Positions 46,402 through 57,400 of a stretch of 64,000 bases of DNA are shown here, one piece after another. Location: NCBI RefSeq assembly GCF_025698545.1, contig NC_068566.1:40527192-40591191 (forward strand). Direction: 5' to 3'. The notes below the pieces were generated by a model. It was not told the DNA's origin, ran no database searches, and worked only from the letters and a program-made list of their open reading frames with translations. Position 1 is the first letter of the stretch; every line of letters begins with the position of its first letter. A program made the position numbers and the translations under genes. This DNA is from Gossypium raimondii. Taxonomy: Eukaryota; Streptophyta; Magnoliopsida; Malvales; Malvaceae.

Positions 46402-48112
46402 TGTTGGAAATTGGCCAACCATGCTGCTATTACATTTTTTGGTTGAAGTGTATGCAGCTTGATGACATGCTGCAGCACGTATGCTTGCTGTAACAACAAG
46501 GTTTTTTGTTTAGTTTCATTCTAATCAAACTAGTTGAAAGTGAACAAGTTGATGACAACTTGATCCATTAGGTGTTGAGTGACTAATTTAGGTGGCTTGT
46601 TTATATGTACAAGCAATGTTTATCAAGTTACTAGGCTACTTAGTGGTAGTAGGTAGTATTTGGTGATGTATTTGACTATAAATGTATTGTTTTTCTAGTT
46701 GAATGAATGAGCAAAATGAGCTATCAGCCAGCAAGTAAAAATATTTCTTGCATCTTGCTTCATTGTTCTGTGCTCTGTTCTCTTCTTCTGCTGCTGTCAA
46801 AAACCCAACAATTGGTATCATGAGCCTAAGTCTTAAGGGACCATTGATTTTGCTTCTACTGCTTGTTAAAAAGAAAGAAGTTGTCAAAGTACAAGCCAGT
46901 CATTAAGGACTGCTTGTAGAGAAGACAGCATCAACTCAACCTTATGAGACCCCCAAACAAGCTTGAATAAGCTGAAGGAGGAGTTTCAAGGAAAGTATGT
47001 GAGCTTTCCAATATGCAAGCTGCAAGCTCAACAAAAATGTGCAAGCTGCAAGCTCAGCAAGATGCCAAAGCTGCAAGCTTAGCGAGAAGTGCGAGCTATG
47101 AGCTCAGCAATGAGAGCCCTGTATAGTTGTGAACCTGTTGAAGACAGTATACAAAGATGTGAGTCTGTCAAAGGTGTGAGGTCAGCAACATGTGGAAGCT
47201 CAATGCGAGTTGTAAAGTTGCGAGCCTGTTGAAGACAGTAAGCAAAGTGCGAGCCTGTCAAAGTGTGAGCCTGTCGAATTGTAAGCCGAAGTGGCGAACG
47301 ATTTAAATGCAAGCTCAAGTAGGGGCAAGCTAAAATGGCAGACTGAAGGTAGGCAAACTATACTCATGAATTGTTTGTGCAAGAAAAAATAGGACTGTAA
47401 TGAACGAAGAAACAAGGTAAGAAAGAAAAGATATGTTTGAAGGCAAGTTGTCAACCAAGGCTGTGAAGGAGGAGAAGACTCCATTTGATGAACAAATCTT
47501 TGGCACAAAAGACTGGTATAGTCAAGTTTGTAAGTCAGATTTGGTTGAGAATGAAGCCAAGGTTGAAAATGAATTGCTTGAGCAAAGCCAGCTTGAAACA
47601 AAGCATCTAAGGATTGCCAAGTTCAAAAAACTTGATGAATGATTTGTATTTGTAGCATGGAGTCCAAGGAGAAGTGTTGGAAATTGGCCAACCATGCTGT
47701 TGTTACATTTTTTGGTTGAAGTGCATGTAGCTTGATGACATGCTGCAGCACGTATGCTTGCTATAACAACAAGGTTTTTTTGTTTAGTTTCATTCTAATC
47801 AAACTAGTTGAAAATGAACAAGATGATGACAACTTGATGCATTAGGTGTTGAATGACTAGTTTAGGTGGCTTGTTTATGTGTACAAGCAATGTTTATCAA
47901 GTTACTAGGCTACTTAGTAGTAGTAGGTAGTATTTGGTGATGTATTTGACTATAAATGTATTGTTTTTCTAGTTGAATGAATGAGCAAAATGAGCTATCA
48001 GCCATAAGCTCTCTTGCTGCACATTTGTAAGCAAGTAAAAATATTTCTTGCATCTTGCTTCATTGTTCTGTGCTCTCTGTTCTCTTCTTTTGCTGCTGCC
48101 AATGTTCCAACA
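46402..48112 (+). mobile_element. Non-autonomous LTR retrotransposon, copy 1 (target duplication AAGGG)
   Basis: LTRs lie at 46402-46810 and 47675-48112, starting TGTTGGAAATTGGCC and ending CCAACA. Direct repeats AAGGG flank it exactly (46397-46401 and 48113-48117). A primer site (TTGGTATCATGAGCC) at 46811 and a purine tract (GTCCAAGGAGAAG) before the right LTR are in place. The 864-base interior encodes no reverse transcriptase or integrase. It has repeats of TGCAAGCTGCAAGCTCA and GCGAGCCTGTCAAAG, and a 69-residue frame at 47433-47642. It must be moved by enzymes of another element. The left LTR has lost about 27 bases relative to the right. Confidence 0.93.
47433..47642 (+). CDS. Short conserved frame in the non-autonomous LTR element
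   Basis: A 69-residue frame beginning MFEGKLSTKAVKEEK, rich in Lys and Glu and with no domain I recognise. A very similar sequence (GKLPTKAVKEEKTPFNEQ, then LVENEAKVENELLEQSQLET) occurs in the second copy at 50433-50846, in a longer frame. It may be the remnant of a gag protein or simply a conserved internal segment. Expression and function are unknown. Confidence 0.3.
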   Translation: MFEGKLSTKAVKEEKTPFDEQIFGTKDWYSQVCKSDLVENEAKVENELLEQSQLETKHLRIAKFKKLDE

Positions 48113-48117
48113 AAGGG

Positions 48118-50088
48118 CCTCTATATCTGGTGTTCTGCTAAGTATACTCCCGGTCACAGGTGTGATAAGGCACAACTTTATTAGTTGGTGATTAATCCTT
48201 TGGATGACTCTGGGGATTCGTTTCTAATGATAAATAGTGATGAGTTTATGGACTGTCCTGACCAGTTGGTTGTGGACGAGTCAGAGATGCCTCATTCTCC
48301 AGTTCTTTCCTTGCACACACTACAAGGTACTCAAGGCCATTAGACTATGTGATTGGTAGCTCGCATTGATCAACCTGATTTACAAAGTTTGTTGTTGCAA
48401 TTTGATGACGTATTTCAAGCTCCTATTGGTCTTCCTTCGCAGCGGCCACATGATCGTCGTATTCCCTTGCAGGATAAGAGCATGGTTGTGAGGGTGAAAC
48501 CTTATTGATATCCTGCTATCCAAAAAATTAAAATTGAGAAATTAGTTCAAGAAATGTTACAGGTGGGAGTGATTCGGGACAACAATAGCCCTTTTGCTTC
48601 TCTTATTGTTATGGTCAAGAAAAAAGATGAAAGCAACTTAACCAGCTCACCATTAAATATAGTTTTCCCATTCTAGTGATTGAAGAGCTTTTGGACGAGT
48701 TGGGGGGCACATTTTTTCTTTAAACTAAATCTATGATCTGGATATTATCAAGTTCGGATGTGGGAGCAGGACATTTCTAAAACTGCCTTCCGAACCCATA
48801 AAGGACACTATGAATTTTTGGTCATGCCTTTTGGCTTGACCAATGCTCCTAGTTTCCAAGTTTTGATGAACCAGGTTTTTAAGCCGTTCCTTAGGAAATT
48901 TGTGCTCATTTTCTTTGATGACATACTTGTGTATTCTAAGGATTGGGAGGACCATTTGAGGCATCTAAGGGACGTTCTTCAACTGTTGCGAGATCATCAA
49001 CTATTTGCTAAGCAGTTCAAGTGTAGTTTTGGGACTCACGTGGCTTGTTCCTCAGTCTGTACGAGATCTGCGTGGCTTCCTTGGCCTATCTAGCTATTAT
49101 CAACGTTTTATCAAGGGTTATGGCATTATGATTGCTTCTCTTACACGTCTTCTTAAGAAAGGGGTTCCTTGGTAGTGGACATATGCTGCTCATTCAGCCT
49201 TCCAACAACTTAAGTAAGCTATTTGTCAGGAACTGGTGTTGGTCCTTCCTGATTTTACAAAAGAATTTTGTATGGAAACCGATGCCTGTAGACAAGGGGT
49301 GGGTGCTGTTTTGCAACAAGACGGTCGACCTGTAGCTTTATTCAGTAAGGTCATTGGTGTCAAACAACAGGTTTTGTCCATATACGATAAGAAAATGATG
49401 GCTGTGATTATGGTCGTTAAGAAATGGCATCCCGATATTGTGGGTCACCATTTTTTGATTAAAACCGATCATCAAAGCCTCAAATTTCTCACTGACCAAC
49501 AAGCCATTACTCCCTATCAGCGAAAGTGGGTCACTAAAATGCTAGGCTATGATTTTTCGATTGCCTATAGAAAGGGGGTCCATAATACTGTCGCGGATGC
49601 CTTGTCTCACAGACCCCATATGCAGGAAGCTTTGCTGTTTCAGTGTACTGGTCAGACTCACCTTACCTAGTTCGATATATGGGCTCAAATTTTGGAGTCT
49701 TATTCTCAGGACTCTCGAGTACAACAATTTTGTCAAGATCTCGCCCAACGATCTCACTCCCATCCTCACTATACCTGGGATGGTGCACTCCTTCACCGGA
49801 AAGGATATCTTGTTGTGGGTAGTAATCCCACTCTTCGCAAGACATTATTTGACCTTTTCCATGGGGGCACCATTGGAGGCCACTCGGGGGTGCAGGCCAC
49901 TTGTCATCGCTTGTCTAATATTGTGTATTGGAGAAGTCTTTCCAAGGATGTACGCCGATGGACCCGTGAATGTGGGGTTTGTCAAACTTACAAGGAGGAC
50001 AATTCAGCTTACCCTGGGTTGTTACGACCATTACCGATACCTGAGAAAGCCTGGGCTGATATTAGTTTGGACTTTGTAGAGGGGTTAT
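48118..50088 (+). pseudogene. Gypsy element B pol: RT, RNase H and integrase N-terminus
   Basis: A remnant of the gag zinc region follows the insertion at 48118. Reverse transcriptase spans about 48500-49080, with [12 protein letters not shown] and an intact FFDDILVYS catalytic box. RNase H is at 49236-49670, with METDACRQGVGAVLQQDGRP and NTVADALSHRP. The integrase H2C2 zinc-binding region follows (HRKGYLVVG, then GHSGVQAT and CGVCQTYK). Stops and frameshifts (for example near 48508, 48690 and 49060) break the frame, and the integrase core is interrupted at 50089 by the second short LTR element. Confidence 0.88.
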
Positions 50089-51573
50089 TGTTGGGGATGA
50101 GAAGGAGCAAAGGAAGAAAATAGAAAGCACAGAACAATGAAGCAAGATGCAAAAAATATTTTTACTTGCTCACAAATGTGCAGCAAGGGAGCTATGGCTG
50201 ATAGCTCATTCAGCTTATTCATTCAACTAGAAAAACAACATATTTATAGTCAAATACATCACCAAATACTACCTACTACCACTAAGTAGCCTAGTAATTT
50301 GATAAACATTGCTTGTATACATAAACAAGCCACCTAAACTAGTCATTCAACACCTAATGCATCAAGTTGTCATCAACTTGTTCATTTTCAACTAGTTTAA
50401 TCAACAAAGAAAATAAAGAGAAAACCTTGCTATTACAGCAAGTATACGTGCTGCAGCATGTCATCAAGCTGCATGCACTTCAACCAAAACATGTAACAGC
50501 AGCATGGTTGGCCAATTTCCAACACTCTTCCTTGGACTCCATGCTGCAAATACGAGTCATTCATCATGTTTTTGAACTTGGCAGTCCTTAGATGCTTTGT
50601 TTCAAGCTGACTCTGCTCAAGCAATTCATTTTCAACCTTGGCTTCATTCTCAACCAAATCTGATTTACACGCTTGACTATCCCAATCTTTTGTGCCAAAG
50701 ATTTGTTCATTAAATGGAGTCTTCTCCTCCTTCACAGCCTTGGTTGGCAACTTGCCTTCAAACACATCTTGCCTTGTTCCTTTGTTCACTACAATCCTGT
50801 TACTTCTTGCACAGACAGTATGTGAGTATAGTTTGCTTGCCTTCATTCTGCCATTTTGGCTTGCAATTCGACAGGCTCACACTTTGCTTACTGTCTTTAA
50901 CAGGCTTGCAACTATACAACACGCATTGAGCTTCCACATGTTGCTGAGCTTACACCTTTGACAGACTCACATCTTTGCATATTGTCTTCAACAGGTGTGG
51001 GTCTCATAAGTTTGAGCCGATGCTGTCTTCCCTACAAGCAGTCCTTAATGACTTGCTTGTGCTTTGACAACTTCTTTCTTTTTAATAGGCAGTGGAAGCA
51101 AAAACAAGCCTTCAAAGACTTGGGCTCATGATACCATTTGTTGAGGATGAGAAGGAGCAAAGGAAGAAAACACAAAGCACAGAACAATGAAGCAAGATGC
51201 AAAAAATATTTTTACTTGTTCAAAAATGTGCAGCAAGGGAGCTATGGCTGATAGCTCATTCAGCTCATTCATTCAACTAGAAAAACAACATATTTATAGT
51301 CAAATACATCACCAAATACTACCTACTACCACTAAGTACCTAGTAATTTGATAAACATTGCTTGTATACATAAACAAGCCACCTAAACTAGTCATTCAAC
51401 ACCTAATGCATCAAGTTGTCATCAACTTGTTCATTTTCAACTAGTTTAATCAACAAAGAAACTAAAGAGAAAACCTTCTCATTATAAAGAGTATATGTCT
51501 TCTGACATGTCATCAAGCTGCATGCACTTCAACCAAAACATGTAACAGCAGCATGGTTGGCCAATTTCCAACA
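50089..51573 (-). mobile_element. Non-autonomous LTR retrotransposon, copy 2 (inverted)
   Basis: Same family as 46402-48112 but on the minus strand. In plus coordinates the LTRs are 50089-50524 and 51139-51573, bounded by TGTTGG..CCAACA. The target duplication is GTTAT on the left (50084-50088) and GTTAC on the right (51574-51578), one mismatch. The primer site lies at about 51121-51137 (TGGGCTCATGATACCA read on plus). The interior is only 614 bases and also lacks any polymerase gene. It carries the minus-strand frame 50433-50846. It splits the integrase core of Gypsy element B. Confidence 0.92.
50433..50846 (-). CDS. Frame in copy 2 of the non-autonomous LTR element
   Basis: A 137-residue open frame whose central ~65 residues (from about residue 29) match the 69-residue frame of copy 1. 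Its C-terminal part runs into the LTR. It is rich in Glu, Lys and Gln with no recognised domain. Being open in both copies may reflect recent insertion rather than selection. Confidence 0.3.
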   Translation of the reverse strand: MKASKLYSHTVCARSNRIVVNKGTRQDVFEGKLPTKAVKEEKTPFNEQIFGTKDWDSQACKSDLVENEAKVENELLEQSQLETKHLRTAKFKNMMNDSYLQHGVQGRVLEIGQPCCCYMFWLKCMQLDDMLQHVYLL

Positions 51574-52600
51574 GTTACCACTTTCCAAGGGGAAGACTAC
51601 TATATTTGTGGTGGTGGATCGCTTGATCAAATATGGTTACTTCATTGCATTAAGTCATCCCTTTATTGCCGCTTCTATCGCCTTTGAGTTTTTGCAGCAC
51701 ATTTACAAGCTTCATGGGCCTCCTAAGTCGATCGTTTTCGATCGTGACAAGGTCTTCCTAAGTAACTTCTGGCAGGAACTGTTCAAACATTTGGGTACTC
51801 AATTGTGTCTTTCTACAGCCTATCACCCACAAACCGATGGGCAGGCTGAGGCTCTAAACAAATATTTGGAGGGCTATTTGCACTGTATGTTTGGTGAGAA
51901 ACCCTCTGAGTGGGCTACTTGGCTTCCCTTGGCTGAATTGTGGTATAATACCACCTATCAGATTGCCATACATATGACTCCGTATGAGGCTTTCTTTGGA
52001 TAGGAGCTACCCATCCATCTACCTTATCTTGTCGGGGTCTCTCGAGTTGCTGCGGTGGATAAATGCCTTTTGAACAGAGAGGGTATTCATGAGCTCCTTC
52101 ATTTTCATTTAAAGCGCACACAAGATCAAATGAAATAGATTGCTGATCAGAAACGTTCCGACCATGAATTTGCTGTTGGTTACTTGGTATATGTGAAACT
52201 GTAGCCCTATCGCCAGCACTCGTTAAAACGTTTTAAGAATTAGAAGCTGAGTCCTCCCTATTTTGGACCATTTCCAATGGAAGCTCATGTTGGCACTGTT
52301 GCTTACAAGTTAACCTTACCTGTCACTGCTCGAATTCATTCTACCTTCCACGTCTCCCAACTCAAGAAACATGTTGGAACTGCGGTGACCTCGTCCCTTC
52401 TTCCAATCACTCATGCTGATGGTTCCCTCCTCAAGGAACCAGCTTGAATTTTGGATCGACGGATGATCAAAAGGGGTAATGTTGTTGCTACTGAAGTTCT
52501 TGTGGCATGGGTAGACACTTTTCACAAAGATTCGAGCTGGGAGGATTGGAATGATCTTCTCCGCCGTTATCCGCACTTTGGTCCTTGAGGACAAGGATCT
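51574..52600 (+). pseudogene. Gypsy element B integrase core and C-terminus
   Basis: Continues the integrase after the insertion: LSKGKTTIFVVVDRL, then HGPPKSIVFDRD and YHPQTDGQAEALN (the DDE-core region), to 52003. After a stop, a tail with HSTFHVSQLKKHVG and a chromodomain-like segment (VLVAWVDTF, SSWEDW) ends near 52590 with the P-stop-GQG sequence also seen at the window start and in element A. Confidence 0.87.
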
Positions 52601-52619
52601 TCTTCCGAGGGGGGATACT

Positions 52620-52973
52620 TGTTATGGATCGTTTTTGCTCCTGTTACTTACGTGGGTTGCATGGTTTTGCATGGCTGTTATGCTCATTATTCAATTTAAT
52701 TTTTGTTTTAATTGTAATAACGAAACGCTACGTTAAGGGATGGGTTGGAATCGTTTAATGAAACGGCACATTCTGGTTTAGTTTGTTCGCACAAAACGCA
52801 CCATTTTAAGTAACCGTTGCCAGGCTGTTAAGGGTTGTTATTCTCTCATTTAGTAGGTGGAGAACAAGGACGATGAGACAGTTACGAAATTGGAGAATTC
52901 ACTATTCTTCTTCTTGTTCCCTTCTGAAATTTCTCTCTTCTCTTCTTAAATTTTCTTCTGGAAATTCGCAACA
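52620..52973 (+). repeat. 3' LTR of Gypsy element B
   Basis: Begins TGTTATGGATCG and ends TTCGCAACA. It is preceded by a purine tract (CCGAGGGGGGATACT) and followed by the CAAAA duplication. Confidence 0.9.
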
Positions 52974-54455
52974 CAAAACTTAAACCATAAAAAACCAAAG
53001 CATAAAAAAAAGAAGGAAAGAAAGAAGAAAATGCATTTTCCCTTTTAAAAGAAAATATTCACACATCTAAAACAGAGAAAAAATTAAAAAGAAAAGAAAG
53101 ATTCAGCGTGAGATATATATAGTTCGAAGCAAGAGAAATTTTGAAATAAAAATATTGAAATGTATTAACTGACACAAAACTGAAACTGTTTACAATTCTC
53201 AATACAGAAAACAAACTTATATTGTATTCCTATATTTATATAAGTAAAGTATATCATGTAAAATATAGTTTCTATCTCTTACTGCACCCAATAAGCAACA
53301 ATAAAAAAGGGGTTTACATTTAAGTAATCAACTCACATATCACAAACAAGCATTCTCTTTTCTTTCACAATACATGCACTTAACCCCCCCCCCCCCCCCA
53401 AAAAAAATAAAAAAGCAAAAGCAATCTGGAAGCAGCCTTCAAGCAATGTAGATATAGTATCTGCATTTATGCCAGTAAACATAAAATAATAATCAGGCAC
53501 TTGTTGGATCTTATTTCATTGATGTAGGGCAGCAACAGCTACGAACTGCCACCAGGATTCATAGTCAAGGAAATGGGGAAAACTTGTATAATGGAAATAT
53601 ACCTAAACTTCATACCTAGGGTTCCTTTACCTTCGAAGAGCCACTCTTTAAGGGTGGGTTTTTTTTAAGTTACAACTATTAGAATATATGATTTAAGCAC
53701 TAAATTGAATAATTAACTCAACAATTAATTCACCAGAATAAATTTGAATTGTAATTTGAACTTGGAATCTCACGTTTGGGAAGGCCTCTTCATTGCTACT
53801 AAGCCAGGGCCTCATTGGCTTTATAACACTACCCTGCCCTACAATAACATCAACTGAAGCAGATGGGGCACAGTTTTAAATTTGAAATCTAAGCATCAAA
53901 TAGTTGACAATAGCAACAGCGCTAAAATATTATATTCCCTATCACGGTAGAAAGAGTTAATTGATTTATGTAAGATTCCATTCAAGTCATTGCTCATCCT
54001 AAAAGAATTGAACTCAAAACAAGACATAAAAACTAAGATCCTAAACCCTGATATAAATTTAAAATACCAAATAAACCCTAAATATATAAACTATTATAAT
54101 GAAGCCCCGTAGATACTACAAGGTAACGAGTTAACCCTCAATTAGCTGCTTCGTATTCTACACCAAACCAATAGCAGTCCTCAGACAGCTAAGGGGCTGC
54201 TAATATTGTACCAGATAATTGAAAATATAACTAGAAACATATGAAAGCAATGAAACAAATATGTATGATGTTATCAAGGGGAAAAAGACCATGATATTAC
54301 CTTCGATTGAACTGCCAGCTCAGATCCATAGAATGATATCAAAGATGACGCAGATGAAGCGATAACCAGAATAATGCAGTATGAAGGACAAAATAACTTC
54401 CATTTGTCAATATACCGACAAGATATTCAATCCACACTTCTCATATTCATAAGAC
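52974..54455. other. Spacer and 3' untranslated region of the FAM91 gene
   Basis: Non-coding. A C-homopolymer of about 14 bases lies at 53385-53399. The last few hundred bases before 54456 are probably FAM91 3' untranslated sequence on the minus strand; a possible donor (AAG|GTAATATC on the minus strand, near 54300) hints at an intron there. No gene is seen. Confidence 0.45.
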
Positions 54456-57400
54456 CTATTTAACTGCAAAAGATGAGGAGGCTGCAGCTGCCTCTGCGAT
54501 TAAGGAAATTGGCTGGCGAGCCTGCAGGCAAGCAGCTATATCAAAGGGATGCAACTCAGCACCATCAAAAATAAGGTTCACGCCAGGAAGGATAACTTCG
54601 TTGCTGTCAGTTTCATCAGAATCAACTTTTGTTGTGGTTGCTGAGGTGGAATCTTCAACAGGTCTTGTGGCAACTTCATATGCAGGGGCTAGGGCATATG
54701 CTCTGCAAATATCATTTAACAATATGAATAAAGAATGCACAACCAAAAACTAAAATGAGAATAAAATATTACAACAGAAAAAAAAGGCAAGTAGACTGAT
54801 TTGGCAGACCTAAGAATGCTACCATCAAAGCTCAAAACTTCAGTCCGACAACGCTGGCGACTGGCAAGTTTTAATCTTTGACGCTCACTAGACATTCCAG
54901 AAATGGGAGAAGAAGGATCTAGCAGTGGGTTCCACTTCCCACTAGCATAGTTCATGAGTTTCTTTGATTGTTTTGTGTCCTTCGGATGATCCTTTTGCTG
55001 CTCCTTTTGGTACAAAAGTTTTGCCGCAAGACCTGTTGCCTGATACTCTGCACAAACCTCACGCAACATTCTACGTATGCTTTGCATTGAATCATGATGC
55101 TCAGTAAGTGAGTCTGATTGAAGTAACTCAGACGAGACAATCCTTTCACATATACTCTTGCATAACTTAGGGTTGAAAAGTGGCATCCCAAATTCAACAG
55201 TCAATGGAACCCATTCATATATCTCTTTATCCGGACCAAAATGATCCATATCTCTTTCTTTAAATAGTCTTAGCACTCGAATGTAACCGACTGTCCAGAA
55301 CTGTATCTGGTCAGCCAAATTAGTTAATAGATCATTTAATTTTGAACGTTCCGCCACACATAGTCCTAGCTCATCCCTCACATGAGCAACTGAACCATCA
55401 GAATTCTTAAGGGGCAAGGGTATGTCAAGTGTAACAACTTTTCCAGAACCATCAAGATCATATCTGCTGAAGGGCTGCACTATAACAGCAGAATATTTGA
55501 GAAGAGAATTCAAACAGTGTAAAAGTACGCTTCCCTTAACTAAATTTCCTTCAAACTTTCCACCTAAGCCTCCAATTGTTGAATCATCCCAAGACCATAC
55601 AAGGGCTTTCTCACAACCAGCTAATGGTGCAGGCAACAAGCGTAGACATTGTCCTTTCATCAGAACAACTGATACGGGTCCACTGGCCACCGTTGAATAT
55701 AGCACCAATTTCATCCATGGTGTCATAGATGAGTGAGAGGGAGGACCAAAATGAATAGGACCTGTTCGTCCAGGAAGAACAGATGAATGTGGAAGAGGAA
55801 TCATAGACACAATAATATCATAGTCACGAAGAAATAACCGATCTAAGGTTGCCTTTGGCAAAGCAGCCAAACTTTCACAGCGGAGGATATCCAATCTGTA
55901 TTTCTTTTTCTTCCTGAAAGTTCCTTTTCCCATGTCAGTCACTTCCATCCGTATCATTTTCTCATCATTCTGGACATTCTGATCTGACTTGGAAACCTCA
56001 CTCGAGGGCTTGCCATCTTCTGATATGGTAACAGATCTGTCATCACCAGCAGTTTCAGGTACAACAGAGTCATCCAGAACAGAATCTTCCTGTGATGATT
56101 CTAAATTATCGGTACCGTTAATGTTTACTTCAGTTTCATTAGCAGCAGATTGATCTGATACATCCATCAGTGAAGTGTCGACTATCATGGTAGACTCATC
56201 ATAACCTGAAGCTGACACTCCCATTCTATCAGCCATTTTCACAAATCTATTATCAGTGGCAACACCACCTGATAGTAGACACTCCAGGACACAACGAAGA
56301 CTAAATGCATGGTTAGCAAATTCCTGCAACTCCCCCTCAAATTTTGCTCCCTCCAATGTGCTCAAGTCTTTGCAAAGATCCGCGATGCTAGCATGGCCTA
56401 ATTTCCCAGCTTCATATAGCGTCACAGCGTGAGATTTCAATCCTGCAAAAAACCCAGTAAGAGGGCATACAAATTACGTCAAAGAAGAGGAAACAGTAAG
56501 CATATTCAATCTAGAATGACTAAAAAACATAAAAGACAAATACTGTAACTTGTCTAATCATCATCACATAAAAACTAGAATAACAGGGATGTGTCCATTC
56601 CTCCCCCCTAATGCCATCACCATGGAATAACAGTTAGTTCCTCTTGGCCTAGCTTGGAGCACCTTCTCTACTCTAAATAGATGTTGGGTTATTTAAAAAA
56701 GGAAAACTAGCTTCAATAAACATCATCACAGGCAAACTAGAATTACTGGAATATGTCAATTCATCCCCCTTAATGCCAAGCCATGGATTAACAGTTAGTG
56801 CCTCCCGCCCTACCTTGGATTACCTTCTCTACTCTAGATGTTGGGCTGTTTTATTTTCAGTGCAAACTAGAATCACTGGAGTATGTCTAGTTCCTTCCCC
56901 CTAATGCTACCACTATGGAATAACAGTTAGTTTCTTTTGGCCTATCTTGGAGCACCTTCTCTACTCTAGATAGATGATGGGCCGTTTAAAACAAAAAATA
57001 AATAAATACAATAATCCTTCAATAAAGGTTAGAAAATTGAGTTTATTTAGAACATTCTTAGTCTGCATTTATGGTTAGGATGTCCAATAGAAAAATTATA
57101 TCTGGGACTGGGACATATAAACTAGACATTCAAAAGAGTAAAGAGAAAAAGAAACTAACCTGGTGAAACAGAGCCCATCATAAGATAAGATGTTATATTA
57201 GCATCAACAACAAAAGCAACCCTAGTATCGCTAGAACGAGGCCCGTGGTTTTCTGTCCCCCAAACATCTCCTTGTTGAGCAGCCTCACCATCGGTGGACA
57301 CATTTGCAGAGGTTGAACTACGGTGAGAAGTTTCTTCTTCATCTGCAAGGCTGACACCATGGGGAGGTACGCTTGTATTTTCTTGAAGCACAGACGAAGG

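Larger units (their letters stand above)
45000..52973 (+). mobile_element. Ty3/Gypsy retrotransposon B with target duplication CAAAA
   Basis: LTRs lie at 45000-45319 and 52620-52973. Both begin TGTTATGGATC and end in CA, with perfect CAAAA repeats outside (44995-44999 and 52974-52978). A primer site (GGGTATCAGAGCCC) follows the left LTR. The protein order is gag, RT, RNase H, integrase and a chromodomain-like tail, so it is Gypsy, probably a chromovirus. Two foreign LTR elements (46402-48112 and 50089-51573) are nested inside it, splitting gag from pol and the integrase in two. Without them the element is about 4.8 kb, close to element A, to which it is related in gag, integrase and 3' end. 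Confidence 0.92.

Noticed and set aside
52316..52594. Minus-strand frame of 92 residues
   Set aside because: It lies antisense to the Gypsy element B integrase C-terminus and has no homology of its own.
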